Positions 1 to 6,860 of a DNA stretch of 12,922 bases are shown piece by piece. The stretch lies in the NCBI GenBank assembly GCA_016844565.1, contig JAENJB010000017.1, positions 1 to 12,922 on the forward strand, in the 5' to 3' direction. The translations under genes and the position numbers were made by a program. The notes under the pieces are model-generated. The model worked only from the letters and a program-made list of their open reading frames with translations, did no database searches and had not been told where the DNA came from. The stretch's first letter is position 1. The number at the start of each line of letters is the position of its first letter. Origin of the DNA: Dehalococcoidia bacterium (GTDB lineage: Bacteria; Chloroflexota; Dehalococcoidia; JAENJB01).

Positions 1-593
1 TAGGATAGCCCCTGAAATACCAATGTTCTGGGACTTCCTCTTTGACAGTGAGGGAAAATGTCCAGTAGCTATTTCGTAGCTACGAAGAGACTATCTGAGT
101 AGTCTGTTCACGTCCAGCAGGCCTCGCGCAGGAAATGTTGAGAAGCAGCGCGAACAGGGAGAACCCAACCCAGCCCGGAGTTGATTGGGTATCTGTCTCA
201 AGTCCAGGATTGCTCACCGAAGAGTCCGGCCATCCCGTTCAGCGGGATGGCGCCAGCAGAACATCATCGTTCGATGCGCGAGTTTAGTCGTTGGCGAGGT
301 TGAAAACACAGGAGAAGTCCTCCTGACCGTACAGCAAAGCCCACCAAAGCGGGCTCCAGGTTATCCGCACCTAGTCTCCGTCCCCTGTCCTGCAGTCGAA
401 TTTAGCTGCCGACTTGACCCTCTAACCGCCATAGCTGATAATGCTGGACGGAAAGCGCTTCGAGTTCCGTCACGCCGATCGAGTGTTTTCCGCACGCCTC
501 CTTCTACGGCTAGGGACAGTGGTACGAAGGGTAAACCAAAGAGGGGCGTCTGTCACCATTTGCGAAACCGTCCCCGAGAGGGGGACCAAGGGG
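1..593. other. Non-coding region with several small perfect hairpins; no gene recognised
   Basis: I find no convincing protein or known RNA gene here. The open frames have arginine/proline/serine-rich compositions typical of non-coding GC-rich DNA, and no family motif. Perfect short inverted repeats occur at 65-71/77-83, 88-93/100-105, 229-237/243-251 (9-bp arms, loop TTCAG), 309-314/320-325 and 338-342/351-355. Five such stems in 300 bases suggest a structured RNA or degenerate mobile DNA. I looked for, and did not find, signature segments of RNase P RNA, tmRNA or SRP RNA, or a group II intron domain V. Confidence 0.5.
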
Positions 594-1091
594 GTGAGGT
601 TGACTAGCAATCCTGAGTTCCGCTCCAAGGTGCTAACCTATCTCAGGGAGCATAACGCCATGAGCCTGGCCACCCTCTCGGAGGGACAGCCATGGGCGGC
701 CGCCGTTTTCTATGTCCACGACGACCGCATCAACCTGTACTTCCTCTCCGACCCCAAGGCCCGCCACTCCCAGCAACTGATGAAGAACCCCAGGGTGTCC
801 GTAGCCATCAACGAGGACTACCGCGACTGGCGCGAGATCAAGGGCATTCAGCTAGAAGGCATAGCGGGCAAGGTAACCTCGCCGGTGGAAAAGGCCAGGG
901 CCTTGACTCTTTACCTGTCCAAGTTTCCCTTTGTCAGGGACTTCGTCACCTCGCCGCTGGCCGTCCTCACCCACATGGCCATCGCCGGCAAGCCCTTCTC
1001 CGTGGAGGTCTACAAGGTGACCCCGGAGCGCCTTTTCTACCTGGACAACGAGACCGGCTTCTCGCATCGAGCGGAACTTCCTCTGAAGTAG
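594..1091 (+). CDS. YhbP-like pyridoxamine 5'-phosphate oxidase-fold (flavin split-barrel) protein
   Basis: About 165 residues in a single split beta-barrel domain of the PNPOx-like superfamily, which usually binds FMN, F420 or haem. The first strands read SLATLSEGQPWAAAVFYV, followed by INLYFLSDPKARHSQQL, the usual 'RH' turn, then VSVAIN. The region KGIQLEGIAGKV plus a C-terminal YKVTPERLFYLDNETGF resembles E. coli YhbP (UPF0306) more than true PdxH, so pyridoxine oxidation is not implied; the substrate is unknown. The frame is open from 441, but residues before about 594 look non-coding. I prefer GTG at 594, with the purine-rich GAGAGGGGG 9 nt upstream; TTG at 600 is the alternative. It is probably monocistronic, because the next gene has its own promoter. 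Confidence 0.85.
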   Translation: MRLTSNPEFRSKVLTYLREHNAMSLATLSEGQPWAAAVFYVHDDRINLYFLSDPKARHSQQLMKNPRVSVAINEDYRDWREIKGIQLEGIAGKVTSPVEKARALTLYLSKFPFVRDFVTSPLAVLTHMAIAGKPFSVEVYKVTPERLFYLDNETGFSHRAELPLK

Positions 1092-1210
1092 CCACTACAG
1101 AATAATCTAGCCGAACCTGCAACAGAACAGTGATGCCGATGCTTATTCAGTGGCAGGTAAAGCTGGCATAAGCGTAATGACTGAACTACAACCCCACCGA
1201 AATAGTGTAA

Positions 1211-1250
1211 CACCTGCACCTGCCACACCTGCACCTGCCACACCTGCTCT
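1211..1250. repeat. 15-bp direct tandem repeat, about 2.5 copies
   Basis: The unit CACCTGCACCTGCCA occurs exactly at 1211-1225 and 1226-1240, with a partial third copy from 1241. Each unit contains two CACCTG hexamers, so CACCTG recurs five times in about 36 bases. It would translate as a Pro-Ala-Thr repeat, but no start, ribosome site or family supports a protein. It lies about 65 bp upstream of the leuS -35 box. It may be slippage-generated or a cluster of regulator half-sites; the sequence alone does not decide. Confidence 0.85.
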
Positions 1251-1294
1251 TGCCATTGCCAGAGAGCGAAGCAATCCGTCCGCTGCTGGCGGGC

Positions 1295-1321
1295 TCGCAA
1301 TAACAACCCGCGTTATTGCGA
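1295..1321. promoter_or_regulatory. Perfect 27-bp dyad (10-bp arms) overlapping the leuS -35 box
   Basis: The arms TCGCAATAAC (1295-1304) and GTTATTGCGA (1312-1321) are perfectly complementary and separated by AACCCGC. The last six bases of the right arm are the putative leuS -35 hexamer. That placement is typical of a repressor operator. The predicted transcript would begin downstream of it, so an RNA role in leuS mRNA is unlikely. It could instead serve as a terminator stem for upstream transcription, but no T-tract follows. Confidence 0.55.
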
Positions 1322-1344
1322 ACCACTCCCCTAAATAGTAGAAT
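1316..1344 (+). promoter_or_regulatory. Probable sigma70-type promoter of the leuS operon
   Basis: TTGCGA (1316-1321), a 17-bp spacer and TAGAAT (1339-1344) match housekeeping sigma hexamers at 4/6 and 5/6 positions. A start about 7 nt past the -10 box would fall near 1351, only 3-4 nt before the leuS ATG, so the transcript would be essentially leaderless. No Shine-Dalgarno sequence precedes the ATG, which agrees with this. Confidence 0.6.
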
Positions 1345-1354
1345 TTGCCCACTT

Positions 1355-3805
1355 ATGACTCCGAAGTATAACCCGCAGGAAATCGAGCCGAAGTGGCAGG
1401 GGAAGTGGAGCGCCGACCGGCTCTATGAGGTGAAGGAGGGCGACGGGCGCAAGAAGTGGTACGCGCTCACGATGTTCCCTTACACCTCGGGCGACCTCCA
1501 CATCGGCCACTGGTACGCCTTGGCTCCCTCCGACGTCCACGCCCGCTTCAAGCGCATGCAGGGCTACAACGTCCTCCATCCGATAGGCTTCGACGCCTTC
1601 GGCCTGCCCGCCGAGAACGCCGCCATCAAGCGCGGTATCCATCCTCACACCTGGACCATGCGCAATATCGAGAACATGCGCTCCCAGCTCAAGAGCATGG
1701 GGCCCATCTACGACTGGGACCGGGAGGTCATCACCTGTGAGCCCGCTTACTACAAGTGGACGCAATGGTTTTTCCTGAAGCTGTACGAGGCCGGCTTGGC
1801 CTACCGCGCCAGGGCGCCGGTCAACTGGTGCCCACACTGCCAGACAGTCCTGGCCAACGAGCAGGTGCTGGCTACCGGAGAGTGTGAGCGCTGCAACACA
1901 CCGGTGACCAGGAAAGACCTGGAGCAATGGTTCTTCCGAATTACCAGATATGCCGATGAGCTCCTCGACCACGACGGGATTGACTGGCCGGAGCGCATCA
2001 AAATCATGCAGAAGAACTGGATCGGTCGTAGCGAGGGCGTGGAGATATTGTTCGGCCTGGACCACGAAGGCGTGCCGGAGAAGGAGATCCGGGTCTTCAC
2101 TACCCGGCCGGATACCATCTTCGGTGTGACCTTCCTGGTGCTGGCCCCCGAGCACCCGCTGGTCGCCCGGCTCACCACCCCGGAGCATCGAGCCGAGGTG
2201 GAGAAATACGTAAGCGCCTCGCGCCAGCAGACGGAGCGCGACCGCCTCTCCACGGAGAAGGAGAAGACCGGCGTCTTCACCGGCGCCTGCTGCCTCAACC
2301 GCCTCAACGGCGATAAGGTGCCCATCTGGATAGCCGATTACGTGCTCAGTTCCTACGGCACCGGAGCGGTGATGGCGGTGCCGGCCCACGATACCCGCGA
2401 CTTCGAGTTCGCTAATAAGTTCGGCATACCTGTCAAGGTGGTCATCGCCCCGCCGGGATGGTTGGGTACGGATCTGTCCGAGGCCTATGTCGAGCCGGGG
2501 ACCATGGTCAACTCCGCTCAGTTCAACGGCCTGCCCAGCGAGCAAGGGAAGGAAGCCATCGCGGATTTCATCTCCCAGAAGGGCTACGGAAAGCGGACTA
2601 TCACCTACCGCCTGCGCGACTGGCTCATCTCCCGGCAGCGGTATTGGGGAGCGCCCATACCCATGATTTATTGCTCCCATTGCGGCATCGTCCCCGTCCC
2701 CGAAAATGACCTGCCGGTGCTGCTGCCCCCCGATGCCGAGTTCAAGCCAACTGGCGAGTCGCCCCTGAAGTACGTTCCCTCCTTTGTGAATACCGCCTGC
2801 CCCAGGTGCAAGGCTCCCGCCCGGCGTGAGACGGATACCATGGATACCTTCATGTGCTCCTCCTGGTACTTCCTCCGATATGCCAGCCCCCACAGCGCCG
2901 GAGCTGCATTCGAACCTGAAGATATCAAATTCTGGCTACCTGTAGACCTGTACACCGGAGGGGCGGAACATGCCAACATGCACCTTCTCTATGCCCGCTT
3001 CTTCACCAAGGCCATCAGGGACATGGGACTGGTGAAATTCGGGGAACCGTTCACCCGGCTCTTCAATCAGGGCACCATCATCAGCCAGAAGCACAAGATG
3101 AGCAAGTCCAGGGGCAACGTGGTCACCCCGGATACCTATGTCGCCGAACTGGGCGCCGACACCGTTCGAGCTTACATGATGTTCGTCGGCCCGTGGGAGC
3201 AAGGAGGAGAATGGAACGACCAGGCCATCGGCGGCATGCACCGCTGGCTGGGCCGGGTCTGGAACCTCGTCCTGCAGGATTATCAGGCCCCCCCCGCCTC
3301 AGAGGTGAATCCCGAGACGCAGAAGAGCCTGCGCCACTTCCTCCACAAGACCATCAAGCGGGTCACCGCGGACATGGAGGGCTTCCACTTCAACACCATG
3401 CTGGCGGCGCTTATGGAGTTCACCAACCGCCTGGCAGAGGAAGCGGAGGCGAAGGCGGTGGACCGGGCCGCGTGGCAGGAATGCCTGGATGCCCTGCTGC
3501 TGCTCCTGGCCCCCACCGCCCCGCACCTGACGGAGGAGCTGTGGATGCTCACAGGCCATCCATACAGCATTCACCAGCGAAGGTGGCCGGCCTGGAATGA
3601 GGGGTTCGCTCGGGAGGAGAGCGTTACCCTGGTGATCCAGGTGAACGGCAAGGTGCGCGACAAAGTGCTCGTGCCGGCCTCCATCTCGGAAGAAGATGCC
3701 AGGAAGATGGCTCTGGAGCAGGAGAAGATTAGAGCCCATATCGGAGCCCGCCCGGTGCAGCGTGTATTCTATGTGCCGGGGCGGCTGGTGAATATTGTGG
3801 TATGA
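1355..3805 (+). CDS. leuS: Leucyl-tRNA synthetase
   Basis: This cytosolic class Ia aminoacyl-tRNA synthetase charges tRNA-Leu with leucine. It is 816 residues, full length for bacterial LeuRS. HIGH is at residues 49-52 and KMSKS at 581-585. A zinc-ribbon-like pair CPHC/CERC lies at 159-162 and 177-180. The CP1 editing domain carries TTRPDT (249-254) and GTGAVMAVPAHDTRD (335-349), so post-transfer editing should be intact. A second CSHC/CPRC pair occurs in the insertion before KMSKS. The C-terminus has the usual tRNA-binding end (VNGKVRDKV). I chose ATG 1355 because MTPKYNPQEIEPKWQ is the normal N-terminus; an in-frame ATG at 1316 adds 13 unrelated residues and lies inside the -35 box. First gene of a probable leuS-yggS-proC-cvpA unit. 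Confidence 0.98.
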   Translation: MTPKYNPQEIEPKWQGKWSADRLYEVKEGDGRKKWYALTMFPYTSGDLHIGHWYALAPSDVHARFKRMQGYNVLHPIGFDAFGLPAENAAIKRGIHPHTWTMRNIENMRSQLKSMGPIYDWDREVITCEPAYYKWTQWFFLKLYEAGLAYRARAPVNWCPHCQTVLANEQVLATGECERCNTPVTRKDLEQWFFRITRYADELLDHDGIDWPERIKIMQKNWIGRSEGVEILFGLDHEGVPEKEIRVFTTRPDTIFGVTFLVLAPEHPLVARLTTPEHRAEVEKYVSASRQQTERDRLSTEKEKTGVFTGACCLNRLNGDKVPIWIADYVLSSYGTGAVMAVPAHDTRDFEFANKFGIPVKVVIAPPGWLGTDLSEAYVEPGTMVNSAQFNGLPSEQGKEAIADFISQKGYGKRTITYRLRDWLISRQRYWGAPIPMIYCSHCGIVPVPENDLPVLLPPDAEFKPTGESPLKYVPSFVNTACPRCKAPARRETDTMDTFMCSSWYFLRYASPHSAGAAFEPEDIKFWLPVDLYTGGAEHANMHLLYARFFTKAIRDMGLVKFGEPFTRLFNQGTIISQKHKMSKSRGNVVTPDTYVAELGADTVRAYMMFVGPWEQGGEWNDQAIGGMHRWLGRVWNLVLQDYQAPPASEVNPETQKSLRHFLHKTIKRVTADMEGFHFNTMLAALMEFTNRLAEEAEAKAVDRAAWQECLDALLLLLAPTAPHLTEELWMLTGHPYSIHQRRWPAWNEGFAREESVTLVIQVNGKVRDKVLVPASISEEDARKMALEQEKIRAHIGARPVQRVFYVPGRLVNIVV

Positions 3806-3835
3806 TGGAGTTCAATCTGACATTTCCTTGTGACT

Positions 3836-3939
3836 GTCATCCTGAGGCCATCCGCCGTGGGCGGAGGCCGAAGGATCCGCCCACCAGAAGCGGTGAAATG
3901 GGACGGATTCTTCGTTCCTCTTTGCGAACTCAGAATGAC
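3836..3939. repeat. 104-bp inverted-repeat element between leuS and yggS
   Basis: The ends GTCATCCTGAG (3836-3846) and CTCAGAATGAC (3929-3939) are inverted copies matching at 10 of 11 positions. Inside, GAAGGATCC and GGATTCTTC form a second imperfect inverted pair, and CCGCC/GGCGG a small hairpin, so the whole element can fold on itself. No open frame of note lies within. It fills nearly all of the 145-bp gap between genes that look co-transcribed. It resembles dispersed palindromic or MITE-like elements of the 'GTCATTCTGAG...GAAGAATC' kind seen in many environmental bacterial genomes; that comparison is from memory. Confidence 0.7.
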
Positions 3940-3950
3940 AATGATATCTG

Positions 3951-4640
3951 ATGGTAGACATTCAGGAAAATATCCGCCGCGTGGAGGAGCGCATCGCTCA
4001 GGCGTGCCACAGAGCAGGGCGCTCGCCCTCGGAAGTCACCTTGATCGTTGTCACCAAGACCGTCACGCCTCCGGCCATTTATCAGGCCTTCGCCGCCGGC
4101 CTGAGGAACTTCGGCGAGAACCGGGTCCAGGAGGCCCAGCCCAAGCTGCAGGAGCTGGCGGACCTTCCCGACTTCAGTAGGGACCTGACGACATGGCACA
4201 TGGTCGGTCATCTCCAGACCAACAAGGTCAAGGCAGCGATCGAGCTTTTCAACGTCATTCACAGCGTGGACTCCCTCAAACTGGCCCAGGCGCTGGACCG
4301 CAACGCCCGGGTGCCGCTGCCCGTTCTCGTTCAGGTCAACATGGCCGGAGAAGCCACCAAGAGCGGCTTCCCGCCGGCTGAAGCGAGAGCTGCCGTCGAG
4401 ACCGTCGGACGCCTGCCCAACCTGAAGCTGAGCGGCCTGATGACCATCGCTCCCATTGTGGCAAATCCCGAAGAGACGAGACCTGTCTTCCGCCAGCTAC
4501 ATCTTCTGTGCGTGGGTCTGGGGTTGCCTGAACTATCCATGGGAATGACAGATGACTTCGAGGTAGCTATAGAAGAAGGAGCAACCATGGTAAGAATTGG
4601 CAGGGCCATCTTTGGAGAACGTCCGGTGGAGGGGAGATGA
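3951..4640 (+). CDS. yggS: PLP homeostasis protein, YggS/PLPBP family
   Basis: A 229-residue cytosolic fold-type III PLP-binding protein that buffers pyridoxal phosphate and affects amino-acid and vitamin B6 balance; no enzymatic reaction is established for the family. Lys36 in VVTKTV is the expected Schiff-base lysine. Other family signatures are FGENRVQE, WHMVGHLQTNKVK, HSVDS, the G-L-MTIAP segment, and the phosphate-binding C-terminus MGMTDDFEVAIEEGATMVRIGRAIFG (usually MGMSxDF; here Thr replaces Ser). Length is normal. There is no clear Shine-Dalgarno site before ATG 3951, because the palindromic element ends just 11 nt upstream. proC follows after 4 nt, the conserved yggS-proC pairing, which implies translational coupling. 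Confidence 0.96.
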   Translation: MVDIQENIRRVEERIAQACHRAGRSPSEVTLIVVTKTVTPPAIYQAFAAGLRNFGENRVQEAQPKLQELADLPDFSRDLTTWHMVGHLQTNKVKAAIELFNVIHSVDSLKLAQALDRNARVPLPVLVQVNMAGEATKSGFPPAEARAAVETVGRLPNLKLSGLMTIAPIVANPEETRPVFRQLHLLCVGLGLPELSMGMTDDFEVAIEEGATMVRIGRAIFGERPVEGR

Positions 4641-4644
4641 CACA

Positions 4645-5460
4645 ATGAAAATAGGCATCGCTTTCATCGGTGGCGGGGTCATGGGGGAGGCTATGATCAA
4701 TGGCATCCTCGAGCGGAAACTGGCTAGCCCAGGAGATATCACTGTGAGCGACGTCGACCCGGAACGTCTCAATGGACTCAGCCAGAAATACGGAGTGCGG
4801 GTTTCGAAAGACAACCGTGCCGCAGTCCAGCAGACCGATGTGGTTGTCCTGGCCGTCAAACCCCAGACCCTGGACGAGGTAATGGCAGACCTCTCAGGTC
4901 AGCTCAAGCAGCAGCTACTGCTGTCCATCGTCGCCGGGGCCAGCCTCAGTTTCCTGTGCGAAGGTTTCTCTCACCGCCAGGTGGTGCGGGCCATGCCCAA
5001 CGCCGCAGCTCGAATAGGAGAAGGGATCACCCTGTGGATGGCCACCAAGCAGGTGGGCAAGAGGCAAAGGGCCTGGGCTTGCTCCATCCTGGCCGCTCTG
5101 GGGAAAGAGATATGTATCGAGGAAGAGAAGTTTATTGACATGGCCACCGCCGTGAGTGGCAGCGGCCCGGCCTATATTCTCCTGGTCATCGAGGCCATCA
5201 TCGACGCCGCCGTCCATATCGGGCTGCCGCGCACTCTGGCGGAGGAGATGACGCTTCAGACGGTGCTGGGGACTGCGCGGTTGGTCAAGGTAACCGGGAA
5301 GCACCCGGCCGAGCTACGCAATGCGGTTACCTCGCCGGGCGGGACCACCGCAGAGGCGCTGCTGCAACTGGAGAGAGGAGGCTTGAGGGCCCTCTTCGGC
5401 CAGGCTATTGTCGCCGCCCACGAGAAGGCCAAGAGCCTGCAAGGACCGCGGCTGAAGTGA
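4645..5460 (+). CDS. proC: Pyrroline-5-carboxylate reductase
   Basis: Catalyses the last step of proline synthesis, NAD(P)H-dependent reduction of 1-pyrroline-5-carboxylate to proline, in the cytosol. 271 residues, full length. The N-terminal Rossmann motif is FIGGGVMGEAMI (about residues 7-18), followed by AVKPQ and RAMPNAAARIGEG. The C-terminal dimerisation and substrate domain has SGSGPAYILLVIEAIIDAA and the signature NAVTSPGGTTAEALLQLE. I chose ATG 4645 over the in-frame ATG at 4597: it gives the canonical MKIGIAFIGGG start and has GGAGGGGAG about 9 nt upstream. It lies 4 nt after yggS and 13 nt before the cvpA-like gene. Confidence 0.97.
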   Translation: MKIGIAFIGGGVMGEAMINGILERKLASPGDITVSDVDPERLNGLSQKYGVRVSKDNRAAVQQTDVVVLAVKPQTLDEVMADLSGQLKQQLLLSIVAGASLSFLCEGFSHRQVVRAMPNAAARIGEGITLWMATKQVGKRQRAWACSILAALGKEICIEEEKFIDMATAVSGSGPAYILLVIEAIIDAAVHIGLPRTLAEEMTLQTVLGTARLVKVTGKHPAELRNAVTSPGGTTAEALLQLERGGLRALFGQAIVAAHEKAKSLQGPRLK

Positions 5461-5473
5461 GATAGGAGAGGCA

Positions 5474-5965
5474 ATGAACTGGCTTGACATCGTTATCATC
5501 ATCATCCTGGCAATCTCGGCGGTAGGCGGCTGGAAGACGGGGTTGATCCAGGCCGGCCTGGGGTGGCTTGGCATTGTCGTCGGAATAGTCCTGGCCGGGG
5601 ATTACTACCAAGCCATGGCAAAGCCGCTCAGCGGCATCTTCCAGAACGACCTGGCCAGTGTACTCAGCTTCACGGTCATCCTCGCCGCTGTCATTCTCCT
5701 CAGCTACCTGATAGGCCTGTGGCTGAATAAGGTGGTGACCGTGACCTTGCTGGGTTGGGTCAACCGGTTGATGGGGGCAGCGTTCGGACTGCTCACGGGA
5801 GCAATGGTCATAGGCGCTCTGATCGCCCTGTGGATCAAGTTCGTGGGGACACCCGGCACTGTAGGACAGTCGGCTATCGCGCCACTCTTATTGGACCGTT
5901 TCCCACTGGTGCTGGCTCTACTGCCCGACGAGTTCGAGCCAGTACGCTCCTTCTTCCGCCGGTAG
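5474..5965 (+). CDS. CvpA family integral membrane protein
   Basis: A 163-residue membrane protein with about four hydrophobic spans: roughly residues 4-20, 28-45, 58-82 and 96-118. The start MNWLDIVIIIILAISAVGGWKTGLI is diagnostic of the CvpA/colicin V production family: 'N-x-x-D' then a hydrophobic span and a G-x-x-x-G-L/F turn. Family members have been linked to envelope integrity and colicin V export, but the molecular activity is unknown. The tail (EFEPVRSFFRR) is cytoplasm-like. AGGAGAGG precedes the ATG by about 5 nt. Last gene of the leuS-yggS-proC unit and convergent with the ferredoxin gene. The family call is firm; a role in bacteriocin production is not implied. Confidence 0.88.
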   Translation: MNWLDIVIIIILAISAVGGWKTGLIQAGLGWLGIVVGIVLAGDYYQAMAKPLSGIFQNDLASVLSFTVILAAVILLSYLIGLWLNKVVTVTLLGWVNRLMGAAFGLLTGAMVIGALIALWIKFVGTPGTVGQSAIAPLLLDRFPLVLALLPDEFEPVRSFFRR

Positions 5966-5980
5966 AGGCGTGGTTCTCTA

Positions 5981-6058
5981 GTCACCCTCTCTCTCGCTCA
6001 TCCCATTCAGGGGGGAGAGGATTCCCTCTCCCTTGATGAGCGATGGCGAGAGTGAAGG
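5981..6058. repeat. Long imperfect palindrome between convergent genes
   Basis: An outer pair GCTCATC (5996-6002)/GATGAGC (6035-6041) and an inner pair GGGAGAGG (6013-6020)/CCTCTCCC (6025-6032) nest around a 4-nt loop. Flanking CACCCTCTCTCTCG and CGAGAGTG extend the dyad. There is no T-tract, so a classical intrinsic terminator is unproven, but placement between convergent genes suits a bidirectional transcription block. The core matches the palindrome at 10919-10939, so it looks like a dispersed repeat family. Confidence 0.65.
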
Positions 6059-6062
6059 GAAC

Positions 6063-6089
6063 CTCCGAAGCCCTAAACTACCTTCGGAG
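6063..6089 (-). terminator. Possible hairpin terminator across the ferredoxin stop codon
   Basis: CTCCGAAG (6063-6070) and CTTCGGAG (6082-6089) form a perfect 8-bp stem with an 11-nt loop holding the ferredoxin TAG. On the minus strand it is followed by a pyrimidine-rich stretch (GTTCCCTTC) rather than a run of T. It may be a weak terminator or 3'-end stabiliser. Confidence 0.4.
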
Positions 6090-6339
6090 TCTCACCAGGG
6101 TGCAGCTTGTGCCACTTGGCCAGCAGTTTCTCTCTCGTCTCCTTAATCCCCGGGTCGGGCTGACAGGAATCCACCGGGCAGACCAGGGCGCAACGAGAGG
6201 ACTCAAAACTGCCGACACACTCGGTGCACTTGTCGGGGTCGATCTTGAAGTACGGCTCGGTCTCCGTGATGGCTTCATTGGGGCATTCCGGCGTGCATGC
6301 CCCGCAGCTAATGCATGATTCAGTAATCTTGTATGACAT
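6073..6339 (-). CDS. 2[4Fe-4S] ferredoxin, YfhL/Allochromatium-type
   Basis: An 88-residue soluble electron carrier predicted to bind two [4Fe-4S] clusters. The first motif is C9-x2-C12-x2-C15-x3-C19-P. The second is C38-x2-C41-x8-C50-x3-C54-P. The eight-residue gap between the second and third cysteines, plus a charged C-terminal helix after Cys59, distinguishes Alvin/YfhL-type ferredoxins (low-potential, unequal clusters) from the clostridial type. The redox partner is unknown. AGGAGAT lies just upstream of ATG 6339. It is 17 nt downstream of coaD and the third gene of rsmD-coaD-ferredoxin; a YfhL-type ferredoxin beside coaD is also known in proteobacteria such as Pseudomonas. Confidence 0.95.
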   Translation of the reverse strand: MSYKITESCISCGACTPECPNEAITETEPYFKIDPDKCTECVGSFESSRCALVCPVDSCQPDPGIKETREKLLAKWHKLHPGETPKVV

Positions 6340-6356
6340 TATCTCCTGCCTTTCCT

Positions 6357-6860
6357 CTAATTTTTTCCTGCCGCTTTCGGGCCGAATTTCCTCTTCAGGG
6401 CGGCGAGAACAGCCGGGGATACCATGTTCTCCACCTTGGAGCTATCCCCGAACTGGACCGCCTCCTTCAGTAGCGTTGAGCTGAGAAACTGATACTCGGC
6501 TCTGGCCATCAAGCACACCAGCTCCACGTCCGGCGCCAGCTGCTTGTTCATCATCGCCATCTCGAATTCCCGCTCGAAGTCAGAGCCCATCCTCAATCCC
6601 CTCACGAGCACCGGCGCCTTTTCCGTTCGGGCGAAGTCGACCGTCAGTGTGGAGTAAGTCTTGACCTCCACATTGGTCAGATGGGCGACCGCTTCTCTCA
6701 TCAGGTCCACTCTCTCTCTCGTAGAGAAGAGGAGAGCCTTGGCAGGAGTATCGAATACACCAACCACCACCTTGTCGAAAAGCCTGGCCGCCCGGGTGAC
6801 TATATCGAGATGCCCGTTGGTGACCGGATCGAAGCTACCCGGATAGATAGCTACTTTCAA
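6357..6860 (-). CDS. coaD: Phosphopantetheine adenylyltransferase
   Basis: The cytosolic enzyme that joins 4'-phosphopantetheine and ATP to give dephospho-CoA, the penultimate step of CoA synthesis. From TTG 6860 it has 167 residues, close to the usual 160. It shows the nucleotidyltransferase motif YPGSFDPVTNGH (residues 6-17, T/N-x-GH), VRGLRMGSDFEREFEMAMMNKQL for substrate binding, and the C-terminal LSSTLLKE, the counterpart of ISSTxxRE. I chose TTG at 6860: it gives (M)KVAIYPGSFDP, the universal N-terminus, and GGGGGAGG lies about 9 nt upstream. The in-frame ATG at 6908 would add 16 residues inside rsmD. The TTG overlaps the rsmD stop as TTGA, implying translational coupling. Confidence 0.96.
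   Translation of the reverse strand: MKVAIYPGSFDPVTNGHLDIVTRAARLFDKVVVGVFDTPAKALLFSTRERVDLMREAVAHLTNVEVKTYSTLTVDFARTEKAPVLVRGLRMGSDFEREFEMAMMNKQLAPDVELVCLMARAEYQFLSSTLLKEAVQFGDSSKVENMVSPAVLAALKRKFGPKAAGKN

Noticed and set aside
1..593. RNase P RNA, tmRNA, SRP RNA or group II intron
   Set aside because: None of the signature conserved segments of these RNAs could be found on either strand.
185..607. 140-codon open frame upstream of the YhbP-like gene
   Set aside because: Composition dominated by Arg/Ser/Pro, no ribosome site, no recognisable fold; overlaps hairpins and the start of the next gene.
1211..1250. CRISPR-like array
   Set aside because: Units are adjacent with no spacers and only 15 bp long; a simple tandem repeat.
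1150..1338. 62-codon frame with a Pro-Ala-Thr repeat
   Set aside because: The repeat is explained by the DNA tandem repeat; the frame also runs through the leuS promoter, with no ribosome site.
1331..2893. 520-codon open frame antisense to leuS
   Set aside because: It lies wholly on the opposite strand of a fully conserved leuS, has low-complexity His/Gly/Val/Leu composition and no family motif; a GC-rich codon shadow.
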